Assembly (NCBI RefSeq): GCF_017894365.1
Contig: NZ_CP059467.1
Coordinates: 3,906,001 to 3,970,000 of the forward strand
Direction of reading: 5' to 3'
DNA length: 64,000 nucleotides
Source of the DNA: Aromatoleum bremense
GTDB lineage: Bacteria > Pseudomonadota > Gammaproteobacteria > Burkholderiales > Rhodocyclaceae
Shown: one piece after another, positions 9,986 through 18,408 of the stretch
How the letters are laid out: each line of letters begins with the position of its first letter
Position numbering within the stretch: position 1 is the first letter of the stretch
Program-made: the position numbers and the translations under genes
Notes under the pieces: model-generated
Told to the model about the DNA's origin: nothing
Database searches by the model: none
Seen by the model: the letters and a program-made list of their open reading frames with translations, nothing else

Positions 9986-10264
9986 ATGAGAGATCCCTAC
10001 GAAGTCCTTGATATTTCGCCTGTTGCATCTCTTGATGAAATCAAATCGGCCTACCGGAAGGCTGCCCGTCTGTACCATCCCGACAAAAACCCCTCGGCCG
10101 ACGCTGCGGCGCGTTTTCGGGAAGTGCAGACGGCTTACGAGTTGCTGGGGGACGAGGCCAGGCGTCGCGAATACGATGCGCTGCGGCGTCGCAACCTGAT
10201 CGACGACCCACTGCAGGAAGCGGCCTCGCTGTGGAACACATATATCGAGAAAGTGATTACATGA
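9986..10264 (+). CDS. small J-domain (DnaJ-like) protein
   Basis: A 92-residue protein that is almost only a J domain: DPYEVLDISPVASLDEIKSA, then the invariant HPD motif in YHPDKNPSADAAARF, and a final helix to residue 70. It lacks the G/F-rich, zinc-finger and substrate-binding parts of DnaJ, so it should recruit and stimulate an Hsp70 (DnaK) for a dedicated client rather than act as a general chaperone. No clear Shine-Dalgarno site is seen; a possible -10 element TATACT lies at 9945-9950. Its stop overlaps the start of the next gene (ATGA), so the IS-disrupted gene downstream was translationally coupled and is a likely partner or client. Confidence 0.85.
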   Translation: MRDPYEVLDISPVASLDEIKSAYRKAARLYHPDKNPSADAAARFREVQTAYELLGDEARRREYDALRRRNLIDDPLQEAASLWNTYIEKVIT

Positions 10265-10354
10265 CGTCGTTTTATTTCGAGGATCTTTCCGAGCGCTATA
10301 ACAGCGAACTGGATGATCTGCGCACCGATTCAGAAAACAGGAACGTGCTCGCCA
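10261..10354 (+). pseudogene. 5' part of a gene interrupted by an IS3-family element
   Basis: The ATG overlaps the J-domain stop codon (ATGA). The frame begins MTSFYFEDLSERYNSEL and reaches NVLA before entering the IS at 10355; read-through into the IS ends at a stop at 10414-10416 (51 residues). Deleting the IS and one copy of the 3-base target duplication joins this frame in phase with the piece at 11829-12244. The restored gene is 510 bases (169 residues) and reads NVLARRLQEKRQCLKDLLPM across the junction. The family is not recognised. The product was probably a soluble partner of the J-domain protein and is now likely non-functional. Confidence 0.7.
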
Positions 10355-10380
10355 AGAGGTGGCCCCGATTGTCTGGACAG
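10355..10380. repeat. terminal inverted repeat of the IS3 element (orfB side)
   Basis: The repeat contains GGCCCCG at 10361-10367 and ends in GGACAG. It pairs with 11800-11825 at 18 of 26 positions. The outer boundary is fixed by the CCA duplication and by the restored reading frame of the host gene. Confidence 0.65.
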
Positions 10381-10599
10381 GGAATCCGGTTCGATAAGTG
10401 GAGCCTTGCCGGTTAGGGCCGGGGGCCCGAGGTCTGGGTTGGTTTTGACTTTCTCATATTTTATAAAAATCGGTTCGAGCTCGGTGGAGCTTGTGGGCGA
10501 AGGGCTGCGCGGTGGGAAAGTCGTCAGACTTTTCCACGGCAAGCGGCCCGGTGCGCGAAGCGCATCGTCCATAAATCCACGGAGCCAGCCTTTGTGCCG

Positions 10600-11433
10600 T
10601 CATGCCGCCAGCGGCGTCTCATCGCGGAGCGCGCCGAAGTACGCCTGGTCGGGGGTGCGCCCGTCGTGAGCGCGGTGCGGCCGGCGTTCGTTGTAGAAGC
10701 GCAGGTAGGCGCCCAGGTGGGCCTTGGCCTCGGCGACGCTGTCATAGGCCTTGAGGTACACCTCTTCGTATTTCACGCTCTTCCACAGCCGCTCGACGAA
10801 GACGTTGTCGCGCCAGCAGCCCTTGCCGTCCATGCTGATCTGGATGCCGTTGTCTTTGAGCAGGTCGGTGAAATCGGTGCTGGTGAACTGGCATCCCTGA
10901 TCGGTGTTGAAGATCTCCGGGCGGCCGTAGCGATGCAGCGCTTCGCGCACCGCATCGAGGCAGAAGTCGGTGGTCAGCGTGTTCGACAGCCGCCACGCCA
11001 GCACTCGGCGCGAGGACCAATCGATGATGGCGAACAGATACACGAAACCCTTGCGCATCGGGATGTAGGTGATGTCGGCGGCCCACGCCTGGTTGGGGCG
11101 TTCGATCTTCAGATCCCGCAGCAGGTACGGATAGATCTCGTCACCGCGGCGGCGCCGGGACGTGTTGGGCTTGCGATAGAGCGCCTCGATGCCCATGCGG
11201 CGCATCAGCGTGCCGACGTGCTTGCGCCCGATCGCATGCCCCTCGGCGCGCAGCAAATCCCGCAGCATCCGCGCTCCGGCAAACGGGTGCTCGAGATGCA
11301 GTTCGTCCATCCGGCGCATCAGCGCCAGATCGTGCGCCGACACTTCTCGCGGCGTGTAGTACATCGACGAGCGCGCCAGACGCAGAATCCGGCATTGCTG
11401 CGTCAGCGGCAGTTCATGGGTGCGGTCGATCAT
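10600..11433 (-). CDS. IS3-family transposase OrfB (integrase catalytic domain)
   Basis: A 277-residue DDE transposase. An N-terminal HTH_21-like region (RMDELHLEHPFAGARML) precedes the rve integrase core. The catalytic acids are seen in WAADITYIPM (first Asp), FNTDQGCQFTS (second Asp) and DNVFVERLWKSVKYEEVY (Glu, with the downstream K/R of the IS3 family). Its ATG overlaps the orfA stop (ATGA). In IS3 elements the active enzyme is usually an OrfAB fusion made by -1 frameshifting; the purine-rich AAGAAAATGA at the overlap could serve for slippage or reinitiation. Confidence 0.93.
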   Translation of the reverse strand: MIDRTHELPLTQQCRILRLARSSMYYTPREVSAHDLALMRRMDELHLEHPFAGARMLRDLLRAEGHAIGRKHVGTLMRRMGIEALYRKPNTSRRRRGDEIYPYLLRDLKIERPNQAWAADITYIPMRKGFVYLFAIIDWSSRRVLAWRLSNTLTTDFCLDAVREALHRYGRPEIFNTDQGCQFTSTDFTDLLKDNGIQISMDGKGCWRDNVFVERLWKSVKYEEVYLKAYDSVAEAKAHLGAYLRFYNERRPHRAHDGRTPDQAYFGALRDETPLAA

Positions 11434-11735
11434 TTTCTTGCGCTCAGCAGGCCCGCCTTGGTGAGCGCGCTTTCTAAAAAATCATTCTCCAGCGTCAGCT
11501 GCCCGATCTTGGCGTGCAGCTTCGTCAGATCCGGTGCGGCGGTCGCGGTCGCCGAGGCGTCACCGAACACGTGCGCGGCGCGCTCCATCAACTGGCTCTT
11601 CCAGTCGGCGATCTGGTTCGGATGGACGTCGAACTGCTGCGCCAGCTCGGCCAGCGTCTTGTCTCCTTTGAGCGCGGCCACCGCCACTTGCGCCTTGAAC
11701 GCCGGCGAGTGGTTTCGCCGTTTCCTTCTCGTCAT
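11430..11735 (-). CDS. IS3-family transposase OrfA (HTH protein)
   Basis: A 101-residue protein with the N-terminal helix-turn-helix of IS3/IS911 OrfA: RRNHSPAFKAQVAVAALKGD, then LAELAQQFDVHPNQIADWK. A leucine-zipper-like helix (LHAKIGQLTLENDFLESAL) leads up to the overlap with orfB. It binds the terminal repeats and, fused to OrfB by frameshifting, carries out transposition. Confidence 0.92.
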   Translation of the reverse strand: MTRRKRRNHSPAFKAQVAVAALKGDKTLAELAQQFDVHPNQIADWKSQLMERAAHVFGDASATATAAPDLTKLHAKIGQLTLENDFLESALTKAGLLSARK

Positions 11736-11799
11736 GCTCTTGCTCCATTTCAGGGCCGCTCACGCGGCCATCGCTGGGGCAAGGCTACCACCTATCCGG

Positions 11800-11825
11800 C
11801 TGTCCGAATTTCCGGGGCCCGCTCT
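11800..11825. repeat. terminal inverted repeat of the IS3 element (orfA side)
   Basis: This is the right-hand counterpart of 10355-10380. It lies about 65 bases upstream of the orfA start, so the transposase promoter should overlap or adjoin it. The target-site copy CCA follows at 11826-11828. Confidence 0.65.
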
Positions 11826-11828
11826 CCA

Positions 11829-12244
11829 GGCGCCTGCAGGAAAAGCGCCAGTGCCTGAAGGATCTGTTGCCGATGATCGAGGAGGCGCCGGAAATGGTCG
11901 CGCCGGCGCTGCACGGGGCCTATACGTTCAACGACCGCAGGATTCTTGACCGGGCGGCCAACAGCACTCCGGGGCTCGGTCGCTTTCCCCGCTGGGCCGA
12001 AATGGAAAAGACCCTGGACATCGAACCTTGGGCGCGTCCGCTCATCGAAATGTGCCTGCGCAACGCCGATGGCGAAGTGTTCCTCACCACGACCGCGGTG
12101 CTCGAGTGGATGCTGACCGAAGACATCCGCAGGCCTGACTCGACCTTTCACGTCGACGATGAAGATGAAGACGATACGGAAGACCTTGGCGAGGCCGGCG
12201 AAGGCTGGATGGCCGAACAAGGCTTCGATACCCCTGACCGTTGA
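11829..12244 (+). pseudogene. 3' part of the IS-interrupted gene downstream of the J-domain gene
   Basis: This is the continuation of the frame that starts at 10261. It reads RRLQEKRQCLKDLLPMIEEA at the junction, continues through GLGRFPRWAEMEKTLDIEPW, and ends in a strongly acidic tail with DDEDEDDTEDLGEAGEGW. A TTG at 11867 or an ATG at 11873 could allow a truncated product of about 125 residues. No family is recognised. The next gene starts at 12256, twelve bases after the stop. Confidence 0.65.
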
Positions 12245-12255
12245 GCATTAAATCC

Positions 12256-13029
12256 ATGACCCACCCCGTCGTCCTCCAGACCCAAGCCCTGATCCTCGCC
12301 GGCGAAATCGCCGAGGCGGAATCCCAACTGGTCGCCATCGCGGAAGCGGGAGGCGACCAGGCGCTGGTGAGCGTCCTCGACGAGATGGAACCGAAGGATC
12401 TGCTGGCCATCATGCGCGAGTTCGACTCCAGCAAGGAGTCGGTGATCAACCTGGTGGTCAGTCCGGAACAGTTTGTCGACGCCATCCTGCTCGAACGCAA
12501 ATATGGCGAGCCGATCGAAAAATACGTGCCGCGCCTGCGCAACACGATGAACGCCGTGATGCACCGGACGCCGGCGTCCTGCGCCGAGATCCTCGAATGC
12601 CTCACCGAGCGCGATGAAGGCATTCGCCTGCTGGCCGACTACTTCACCGATTACCACGATCTGCTGCAGAACTTCGCCTTCCACGGCCGGTTCGAAGAAG
12701 ACTTCGATCTCGAGAAGGCGATGGCGCCGAAACGGATGCACACTTTCGATGCGGAGCAGTTCGACGACATGGAGCAGGGGCTCGAAGCCGGCGACTCGAT
12801 GGAACTCGCACGTCCGGCGATGTCGCGCTCCGAAGTGGCCGACGGCGACTGGATGGAAACGGCGTGGGTTCTTCGCCACGAGTTCCAGGACAGCTTCGAA
12901 TTGCTGATCATCGAAATCCAGGATCGCAGTCGTCGCGAACTGGAAGCCGCTCATGTGCCATCGCCGCTCCCGGCCGGGGAGCCGGGCGTGCCGAAGATTC
13001 CGGAAGACGAAGAAGAATCCGCCATTTGA
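12256..13029 (+). CDS. acidic protein of unknown function in J-domain operon
   Basis: A 257-residue soluble protein begins MTHPVVLQTQALILAGEIAE; an in-frame TTG at 12241 is a possible earlier start. It is helical and rich in Glu/Asp, with patches such as MEPKDLLAIMREFDSSKE, FHGRFEEDFDLEKAM and a terminal PEDEEESAI. No signal peptide, membrane helix or known domain is recognised. It sits between the IS-split gene and another unknown protein, in the same orientation and with small gaps, so the four are likely one transcription unit. Confidence 0.7.
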   Translation: MTHPVVLQTQALILAGEIAEAESQLVAIAEAGGDQALVSVLDEMEPKDLLAIMREFDSSKESVINLVVSPEQFVDAILLERKYGEPIEKYVPRLRNTMNAVMHRTPASCAEILECLTERDEGIRLLADYFTDYHDLLQNFAFHGRFEEDFDLEKAMAPKRMHTFDAEQFDDMEQGLEAGDSMELARPAMSRSEVADGDWMETAWVLRHEFQDSFELLIIEIQDRSRRELEAAHVPSPLPAGEPGVPKIPEDEEESAI

Positions 13030-13070
13030 CAGGGAAGCGCGAAGCCGTCGCGCTTCGCGCGCCAGACACG

Positions 13071-14297
13071 ATGTCCAGCAATACCGATCTCGCAACCGTC
13101 GATACCCGCCCCTATTTCGAGCAGGTGCTCCGTTATGGCTTGAGTCAGCGCCTCATCGACAGTGAGCGCCTCGCCGCCATCAGGCGTGAAGGCGCAAAGG
13201 GGGTCGTCCAGCTGGCCAGCTTTTTCGGCACGGCCAACCTTCGCCCCGAACTCGAGGCGGCGCGTACTCGCCTGGTGACGCTGGTCAGCCTGGCGCTCGA
13301 GTCGACATCCGGCGGAAAACTCGGGCCGGCCGCCGACCTGCTGCGCCAGAAAAGTCTCCTCTCGCTGTCGAAGGCCGGCGCCGACGCGCTGCGTGCCTTG
13401 CTGCGCCTGCCGGAAGACCTGATCCTGGAACCCCCGCACGCCGTCCCCCAGTTGGAAAAGCAGATGCTGTCCTTGTGGACGCTCGACGAGCCGATGACTC
13501 ATGCCCGTTACCAGGAGGAACGGAACCGCCGCGAGAGCATCCTGGCCCAGCACGAGTTGAGCTATTGGCTGGCCGGAAAGCTGGGCGTGGCGCGCCAGGA
13601 ACTCCAGATGAACGAGTCCTGCGAAGCAGTCATCAACAGCGCATTGTTGGTGCTCTTCGTCGAGAAGAAGCCAAAAAAGCTGTTTTCCGCTGGCCAGTTC
13701 ATGGCACTCCATGCACTGGCCAGCAAGAAAAAGAAGCATGACTGCCCGGTCCTGGACGAATGGAGCGAAGAAGCTCCAGCGACGATCCAGGGCGCGCTGC
13801 GTGAAGCGCGTGAAAACTTCCTCGGCAACGTCTTGCCGACCCTCAGGACGCACCCCGCCGCGGATTTCATTCCCAGGGAAGATATCGGCGCGCTGGCAGG
13901 CGTTTTCTTCTTCACCAACAGCGGTCTCGACGAGCTGACTCACCACGACCAGGAGGCGGAAGAGGCGTGGCGGAAAATCACCGGCGGCAAGGGGGAACAC
14001 CCGGACGTGATGTGCACCGTCCTGCTGATGGTCGCCACGGGCCTCGAACCCCGTCCCGGTTTGCGCAAGAAGGATGCGGTCAGCGTGTGGGAAAACTTCC
14101 GCAGCACCGGCTTCGACGAGGCGGCCGTCTCCGACTTCATCCACCGCGTCGTCCCTTTCCAGTATCAGTCCGACATCCGGCACCTGTGGGCTGAAGACCT
14201 CGGTCCGGAAGCTCGCATCGAGCTGAACGACGAGGATGAGGATCACGTACTGGCTTACCTGCACGAAACGTGCAGGGCGACTTACAAGTTGTCCTAG
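13071..14297 (+). CDS. protein of unknown function, J-domain operon
   Basis: A 408-residue soluble, mostly helical protein that begins MSSNTDLATVDTRPYFEQVL and ends CRATYKLS. Internal landmarks are LRYGLSQRLIDSERLAAIR, the basic KKPKKLF and KKKKHDC segments near residues 200-225, and an acidic ELNDEDEDH close to the C-terminus. I do not recognise the family and see no catalytic motif. It follows the 257-residue protein after 41 bases and precedes the HD-GYP gene by 52 bases. The shared acidic stretches among three neighbours suggest subunits or clients of the same assembly. Confidence 0.7.
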   Translation: MSSNTDLATVDTRPYFEQVLRYGLSQRLIDSERLAAIRREGAKGVVQLASFFGTANLRPELEAARTRLVTLVSLALESTSGGKLGPAADLLRQKSLLSLSKAGADALRALLRLPEDLILEPPHAVPQLEKQMLSLWTLDEPMTHARYQEERNRRESILAQHELSYWLAGKLGVARQELQMNESCEAVINSALLVLFVEKKPKKLFSAGQFMALHALASKKKKHDCPVLDEWSEEAPATIQGALREARENFLGNVLPTLRTHPAADFIPREDIGALAGVFFFTNSGLDELTHHDQEAEEAWRKITGGKGEHPDVMCTVLLMVATGLEPRPGLRKKDAVSVWENFRSTGFDEAAVSDFIHRVVPFQYQSDIRHLWAEDLGPEARIELNDEDEDHVLAYLHETCRATYKLS

Positions 14298-14349
14298 TCA
14301 AATATCACGAGCAAAGCCGGCGGTATCTGGCTTGAAGGGGAGAAACAGG

Positions 14350-15555
14350 TTGGAGAAGCGCATTCCCGTATCCGAGCTTCGGCTTGGCATGTATATCCAC
14401 AAGCTGGGCGGCTCATGGCTTGATCACCCTTTCATGCGCAGCAGTTTCCTGTTGAGCGATCCGCAAGATCTCGCCACCATTCGCGAATGCGGGATCGAGG
14501 ACGTATGGGTTGACTCGGCCCCGGCCGGTCCCACAGCCCGGAGCGCAGAGCCAGACTCCGAAAAATTGCCGGAGGCGTCCTCTGCGCCGTCTGGCCTTGC
14601 GGGCAGGAAAAATGGCGGCGCCGGGTCAATGGCCGATAAAGTGGTCCGCGCCAAACGCATCTGCCTCGCAGCCAAGGAACAGATCAGGGATCTGTTCCAG
14701 GAGGCGCGCCTGGGCAAGGCCATCGATCCAAACTCCACTCTTCCCCTGGTCCGGGAAATCGCCGCCTCGGTCGAGCGTCAGCCCCTCGCGCTGCTCAGCG
14801 TGGCGCGCCTCAAGACTCACGACGACTACACCTACCTGCATTCGGTTGCCGTCTGCGCCTTGATGCTGGCCCTGGCGCGACAACTCGGCCTGGACGAGAG
14901 ACAAACGCGCCTGGCAGGCTTCGGCGGACTGATGCACGATCTCGGCAAAGCCGCAATGCCGCTGGAAGTGCTCAACAAACCCGGCAAGCTCACCGATGCC
15001 GAGTTCGAGCTTATAAAACGCCATCCGGCAGCAGGGGCCGAGTTGCTGCGCGCGGGCGGTGCCGAAGCGCAGATACAAGCTATTGCCCTGCATCATCACG
15101 AGAAGATCAATGGAACGGGCTACCCGGGGCGGCTGACTGGGGACGAAATCCCGTTGCTGGCCCGCATGGGCGCGATCTGCGATGTCTATGACGCGGTGAC
15201 TTCGGAGCGGGCCTACAAGAAGGCCTGGGACCCGGCAGGCACGATACACAAGATGGCCCAGTGGGAAGGGCATTTCGACAAGCGTATCTTCACCGCTTTC
15301 GTCAAGACCATTGGCATCTACCCGGTCGGCTCCCTGGTGCGCCTGAGATCCCAGCGGCTGGCCGTGGTGATCGAGCCAGGAGCCGAATCCCTGCTTGCAC
15401 CGAAAGTACGGGCGTTTTTCTCGTTGCGCTCCAAGGAGCCCATCCGGATGCAGACGATCGATTTGGCCGCGCGAGGATGCAAGGACAGCATCGCAGGGCC
15501 GGAAGATCCGGAAAAGTGGGGATTCCGCAATCTGGATGACTTGTGGATGCAGTAA
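14350..15555 (+). CDS. HD-GYP domain cyclic-di-GMP phosphodiesterase with DUF3391
   Basis: A 401-residue cytoplasmic protein. The TTG start at 14350 is supported by GGGGAGAAACAGG just upstream and by the typical DUF3391 opening, which reads KRIPVSELRLGMYIHKLGGS. The HD-GYP domain covers about residues 150-340. HD is in LMHDLGKAAMP near 194, further metal ligands are in IALHHHEKINGTGYPGRL near 256 (GYP present), and DVYDAVTSERAYKK follows. The expected reaction is hydrolysis of c-di-GMP to pGpG or GMP. It lies between the J-domain-associated genes and an HDOD gene in one direction. Confidence 0.9.
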   Translation: MEKRIPVSELRLGMYIHKLGGSWLDHPFMRSSFLLSDPQDLATIRECGIEDVWVDSAPAGPTARSAEPDSEKLPEASSAPSGLAGRKNGGAGSMADKVVRAKRICLAAKEQIRDLFQEARLGKAIDPNSTLPLVREIAASVERQPLALLSVARLKTHDDYTYLHSVAVCALMLALARQLGLDERQTRLAGFGGLMHDLGKAAMPLEVLNKPGKLTDAEFELIKRHPAAGAELLRAGGAEAQIQAIALHHHEKINGTGYPGRLTGDEIPLLARMGAICDVYDAVTSERAYKKAWDPAGTIHKMAQWEGHFDKRIFTAFVKTIGIYPVGSLVRLRSQRLAVVIEPGAESLLAPKVRAFFSLRSKEPIRMQTIDLAARGCKDSIAGPEDPEKWGFRNLDDLWMQ

Positions 15556-15623
15556 CGACGCGGATCGGCGCCGGCGATCAGCGCATCCGGCGAAAGCTTC
15601 CTTAAATTTTAAAGTAACGGCAA

Positions 15624-16523
15624 ATGAATATTTCTTCTCCCCCCCCGGCAATCGAAATCAATAGCAGAGAGACCCAGCAGCAGCTGGATTCAAAGATGAT
15701 CAAAGGGTTGATGGAGCGCGGCCTCAAGCTGCCGCCCCAGCCCCGGGTCGTCGACGAGCTGCAGAAGTGCCAGCGCCGCCAGGAGCGCAATGTGCGCGTG
15801 GTCGCACGGATCATCAGCCAGGATGCCGGAATCACCGCCATGTTGTTCCGGGCGGTCGAGTCGCCCGTTTATCGCCACCATCGGCCGTTCGTCTCAGTAG
15901 AGAAGATTGTCCAGGCTCTCGGCATCGACCAAGTGGTCAATATCGTTCAGGCGATCGCGCTGGCCACAGCCGGCAATGCGCGTACCCACCGCAAGATCTA
16001 CGAGCGCTTCTGGGCCAACTCGACAGCCATCGCCCAACTCGCGATGTTGGTGGCCGAAGACCTGGTCAGCGTGTGCAACATCTTTCCAGACCAGGCGTAC
16101 TTGGCCGGCGTCTTCCACGATTGCGGCGTTCCGCTGCTCATGGAGCGCTTCCCGACGTATTGTCAGGCCGCCGCCCCCCTTGATCAGCAGGCGACTTGGT
16201 TCGGCCTGACCGACGAGGATCGCAAGTACCAGACCGACCACGCTGTTGTCGGCTACTTCGTGGCGAAACACTGGAAGCTGCCTGATTTCATTTGCGACGC
16301 GATCCGTTTCCATCACGACCTGCTCCGGCTCGAAGACCACAGCGCGAGAACCATGGTGGCGATCCTGCAAATGGCCTTCCATCTTTATTGCCGCAGCCTG
16401 TATATCGAGAATCCTGAATGGCCCCATACCAGCGCCACGGTGCTCTACGAACTGGGGATGGATGAGATCACCGCCCAGGAATTCATGGACGAGATGCTGG
16501 ACCGCTATAACGCAGTGCAATAG
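15624..16523 (+). CDS. HDOD domain signalling protein
   Basis: A 299-residue cytoplasmic protein. The HDOD domain fills about residues 25-240 and shows the family pattern LPPQPRVVDELQ, ISQDAGITAMLFRAVESPVY, VSVEKIVQALGIDQV, a degenerate HD in LAGVFHDCGVPLLMERF, and FICDAIRFHHDL. HDOD proteins are usually non-enzymatic regulators in signalling or motility pathways. It follows the HD-GYP gene by 68 bases. A short AT-rich stretch at 15600-15623 carries no strong ribosome binding site. Confidence 0.88.
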   Translation: MNISSPPPAIEINSRETQQQLDSKMIKGLMERGLKLPPQPRVVDELQKCQRRQERNVRVVARIISQDAGITAMLFRAVESPVYRHHRPFVSVEKIVQALGIDQVVNIVQAIALATAGNARTHRKIYERFWANSTAIAQLAMLVAEDLVSVCNIFPDQAYLAGVFHDCGVPLLMERFPTYCQAAAPLDQQATWFGLTDEDRKYQTDHAVVGYFVAKHWKLPDFICDAIRFHHDLLRLEDHSARTMVAILQMAFHLYCRSLYIENPEWPHTSATVLYELGMDEITAQEFMDEMLDRYNAVQ

Positions 16524-16600
16524 GAATGCGGAACAGCCTTCCGGAATAGCCTCTCGCAGGTCCGTTCCCGCGCCGTACCCAGGGACCACCCGGCACGTGC

Positions 16601-18307
16601 TCAGCGCATATAGGCCTCGGCGACGTAGCGGCGCATCATGCGGTGGCTGTTGAAGTACGCGGCGTTCTTGCTGATCGCGCCCTTCATCACCGTGATCCAG
16701 CCGCTGCGGTCGTCGCCGTTGCCGTTGCCGTTGCCGTGGTACAGCGGCAGCACGACGTTCTCGAGCTTGTCGTACAGCGACTGGGCGTCGTCCTCGCTTG
16801 TTGCGCAGTTGCCGATCGCCCAGCCGGTTACGCCCTCGATGCAACCCTCGATCCACCAGCCGTCTAGCACACTCAGGCTCGGGACGCCGTTGAATGCCGC
16901 CTTCATGCCGCTCGTGCCCGACGCTTCGAGCGGGCACAGCGGGGTATTGAGCCAGACGTCGACGCCGGACACGAGCGTCAGCGCGGTGTCCAGATCGTAG
17001 TTCGGCAGGAATGCGATCGGGATGGCGCCGTACAGGTCGCGCCTATGCGCGTGCAGTGTTTCGATCAGGCGTTTGCCTTCGTCGTCACGCGGGTGCGCCT
17101 TGCCGGCGAGGACGATCTGGAACGGATGCCGGCGGGCGATCGCCTTCAGCCGTTCGAGATCGGAGAACAGCAGGTCTGGACGCTTGTAGGCGGTCATGCG
17201 CCGCGCGAATCCGAGGATCGGCCAGTGCGGCTGCAGCGTGACGCCGCACGCCGTGCGCACCCGCTCGATCAGCTGCTCTTTGGCCTGCTGGTGGACATTC
17301 TGGATCGCCGCGTCGGCGATCCGGTCGGCGCGGGCGAGCAGTTCAGGCTCGCAGCACCACCCCGGAAGGTGCGCGTCATAGAGCTTCGCGAAGCCGGAGC
17401 TTGTCCAGCTCGCCGGATGCACGCCGTTCGTGATCGACCGGACGTGATAACCCGGAAACATCAGCCGCGACACTTCGGCATGACGCTTGGCGACGCCGTT
17501 GACGTATTCGCTGAGGTTCAGCGCGAGGTGGGTCATGTTCAGGCGCTCGGGTCCGGCGAGGGATTGGAGCATCGCGATGTCGATGAAATCTCCGAGCACG
17601 CGCTGCACGAGCTCGTACGAGAACTGGTCGTGGCCGGCGTCGACCGGCGTGTGCGTCGTGAAATTGCACAGCGTGCGCACCCGCGGGATGTCGTAGCGCT
17701 GTTCGCCGGGGCGCAGGTTTTCAGCTGCATAGGCATGACGGCGCAGCAGCTCCAGCGTCAGCAACGCCGAATGCCCCTCGTTCATGTGGTACTGGCGCAG
17801 CCGGTAGCCGAGCGCGCGCAGCATCCGCGTGCCGCCGATGCCCAGCACGATCTCCTGCTTGAGCCGGTAGGCCGCATCGCCGCCGTACAGGTAATGCGTC
17901 AGTTCGCGGTCCGCGGCAAGATTTTCGGGCAGGTCGGTGTCGAGCAGGATGACCGGTTGCCTTCCGCCCATATGTCCTTCCAGCACGTAGAGCCAGCCGC
18001 CGACCCATACGTCGCGGCCCTCGATCGGCACCGTGATTTTCGCCTCGAGCGGCCTCGCGTGCTGCGCCGGGTCCCATGGGTCGGCAAGTTCGACCTGCCG
18101 GCCGCGCCCGTCGAACTCCTGGCGGAAATAGCCTTTGCGGCTCACGAGGCTGACGGCGACGAGCGGTAGTTCGAGGTCGGCGGCGGCGTGGATCGTGTCG
18201 CCCGCGAGCACCCCGAGGCCGCCGCTGTACGTGGAGATGTCGTTGCGCAAGGCGATCTCCATCGAGAAGTACGCGATGCGCGAGCGGTCGATGAAGGATT
18301 CAGGCAT
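16601..18307 (-). CDS. glgP: alpha-glucan (glycogen) phosphorylase, short form
   Basis: A 568-residue enzyme of the short alpha-glucan phosphorylase branch. It should split alpha-1,4-glucan with phosphate to glucose-1-phosphate in the cytoplasm. Family marks are YFSMEIALRNDISTYSGGLG near the N-terminus, THTPVDAGHDQF, FTNGVHP-like SITNGVHPASW, RRMTAYKRPDLL, and the PLP region EASGTSGMKAAFNGVPSLS near residue 467, whose lysine binds the cofactor. A GNGNGNGDD run from a CCGTTG repeat (about 16716-16740) lies near the C-terminus. It is shorter than the 800-residue muscle/E. coli type, as usual for this branch. It lies 101 bases downstream of the sensor-kinase gene and could receive some read-through. 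Confidence 0.92.
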   Translation of the reverse strand: MPESFIDRSRIAYFSMEIALRNDISTYSGGLGVLAGDTIHAAADLELPLVAVSLVSRKGYFRQEFDGRGRQVELADPWDPAQHARPLEAKITVPIEGRDVWVGGWLYVLEGHMGGRQPVILLDTDLPENLAADRELTHYLYGGDAAYRLKQEIVLGIGGTRMLRALGYRLRQYHMNEGHSALLTLELLRRHAYAAENLRPGEQRYDIPRVRTLCNFTTHTPVDAGHDQFSYELVQRVLGDFIDIAMLQSLAGPERLNMTHLALNLSEYVNGVAKRHAEVSRLMFPGYHVRSITNGVHPASWTSSGFAKLYDAHLPGWCCEPELLARADRIADAAIQNVHQQAKEQLIERVRTACGVTLQPHWPILGFARRMTAYKRPDLLFSDLERLKAIARRHPFQIVLAGKAHPRDDEGKRLIETLHAHRRDLYGAIPIAFLPNYDLDTALTLVSGVDVWLNTPLCPLEASGTSGMKAAFNGVPSLSVLDGWWIEGCIEGVTGWAIGNCATSEDDAQSLYDKLENVVLPLYHGNGNGNGDDRSGWITVMKGAISKNAAYFNSHRMMRRYVAEAYMR

Positions 18308-18408
18308 CGTGCGTCTCCGTGGGCGACGGTAGGTGAAAAACAGGCTTGCGGATGAAACTCCGGGCTATCCGGCAGGCGCGCACTTCAAACCGGCAATATC
18401 GATCGGCT

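Larger units (their letters stand above)
10355..11825 (-). mobile_element. IS3-family insertion sequence, apparently complete
   Basis: A 1471-base element carries orfA and orfB of an IS3-type transposase on the minus strand. The ends form an imperfect inverted repeat of 26 bases (10355-10380 against 11800-11825, 18 matches) with GGCCCCG and GGACAG blocks like those of IS3-group ends. The trinucleotide CCA directly flanks both ends (10352-10354 and 11826-11828), consistent with a 3-base target duplication. Between the orfB stop and the end at 10355 lie about 245 noncoding bases, including an AT-rich patch near 10450-10472. The element splits the second gene of the J-domain operon, and both transposase frames look intact. 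Confidence 0.85.

Noticed and set aside
16717..16740. CCGTTG tandem run considered as a CRISPR or regulatory repeat
   Set aside because: It is a short in-frame coding repeat in the phosphorylase gene; there are no spacers and no cas genes.
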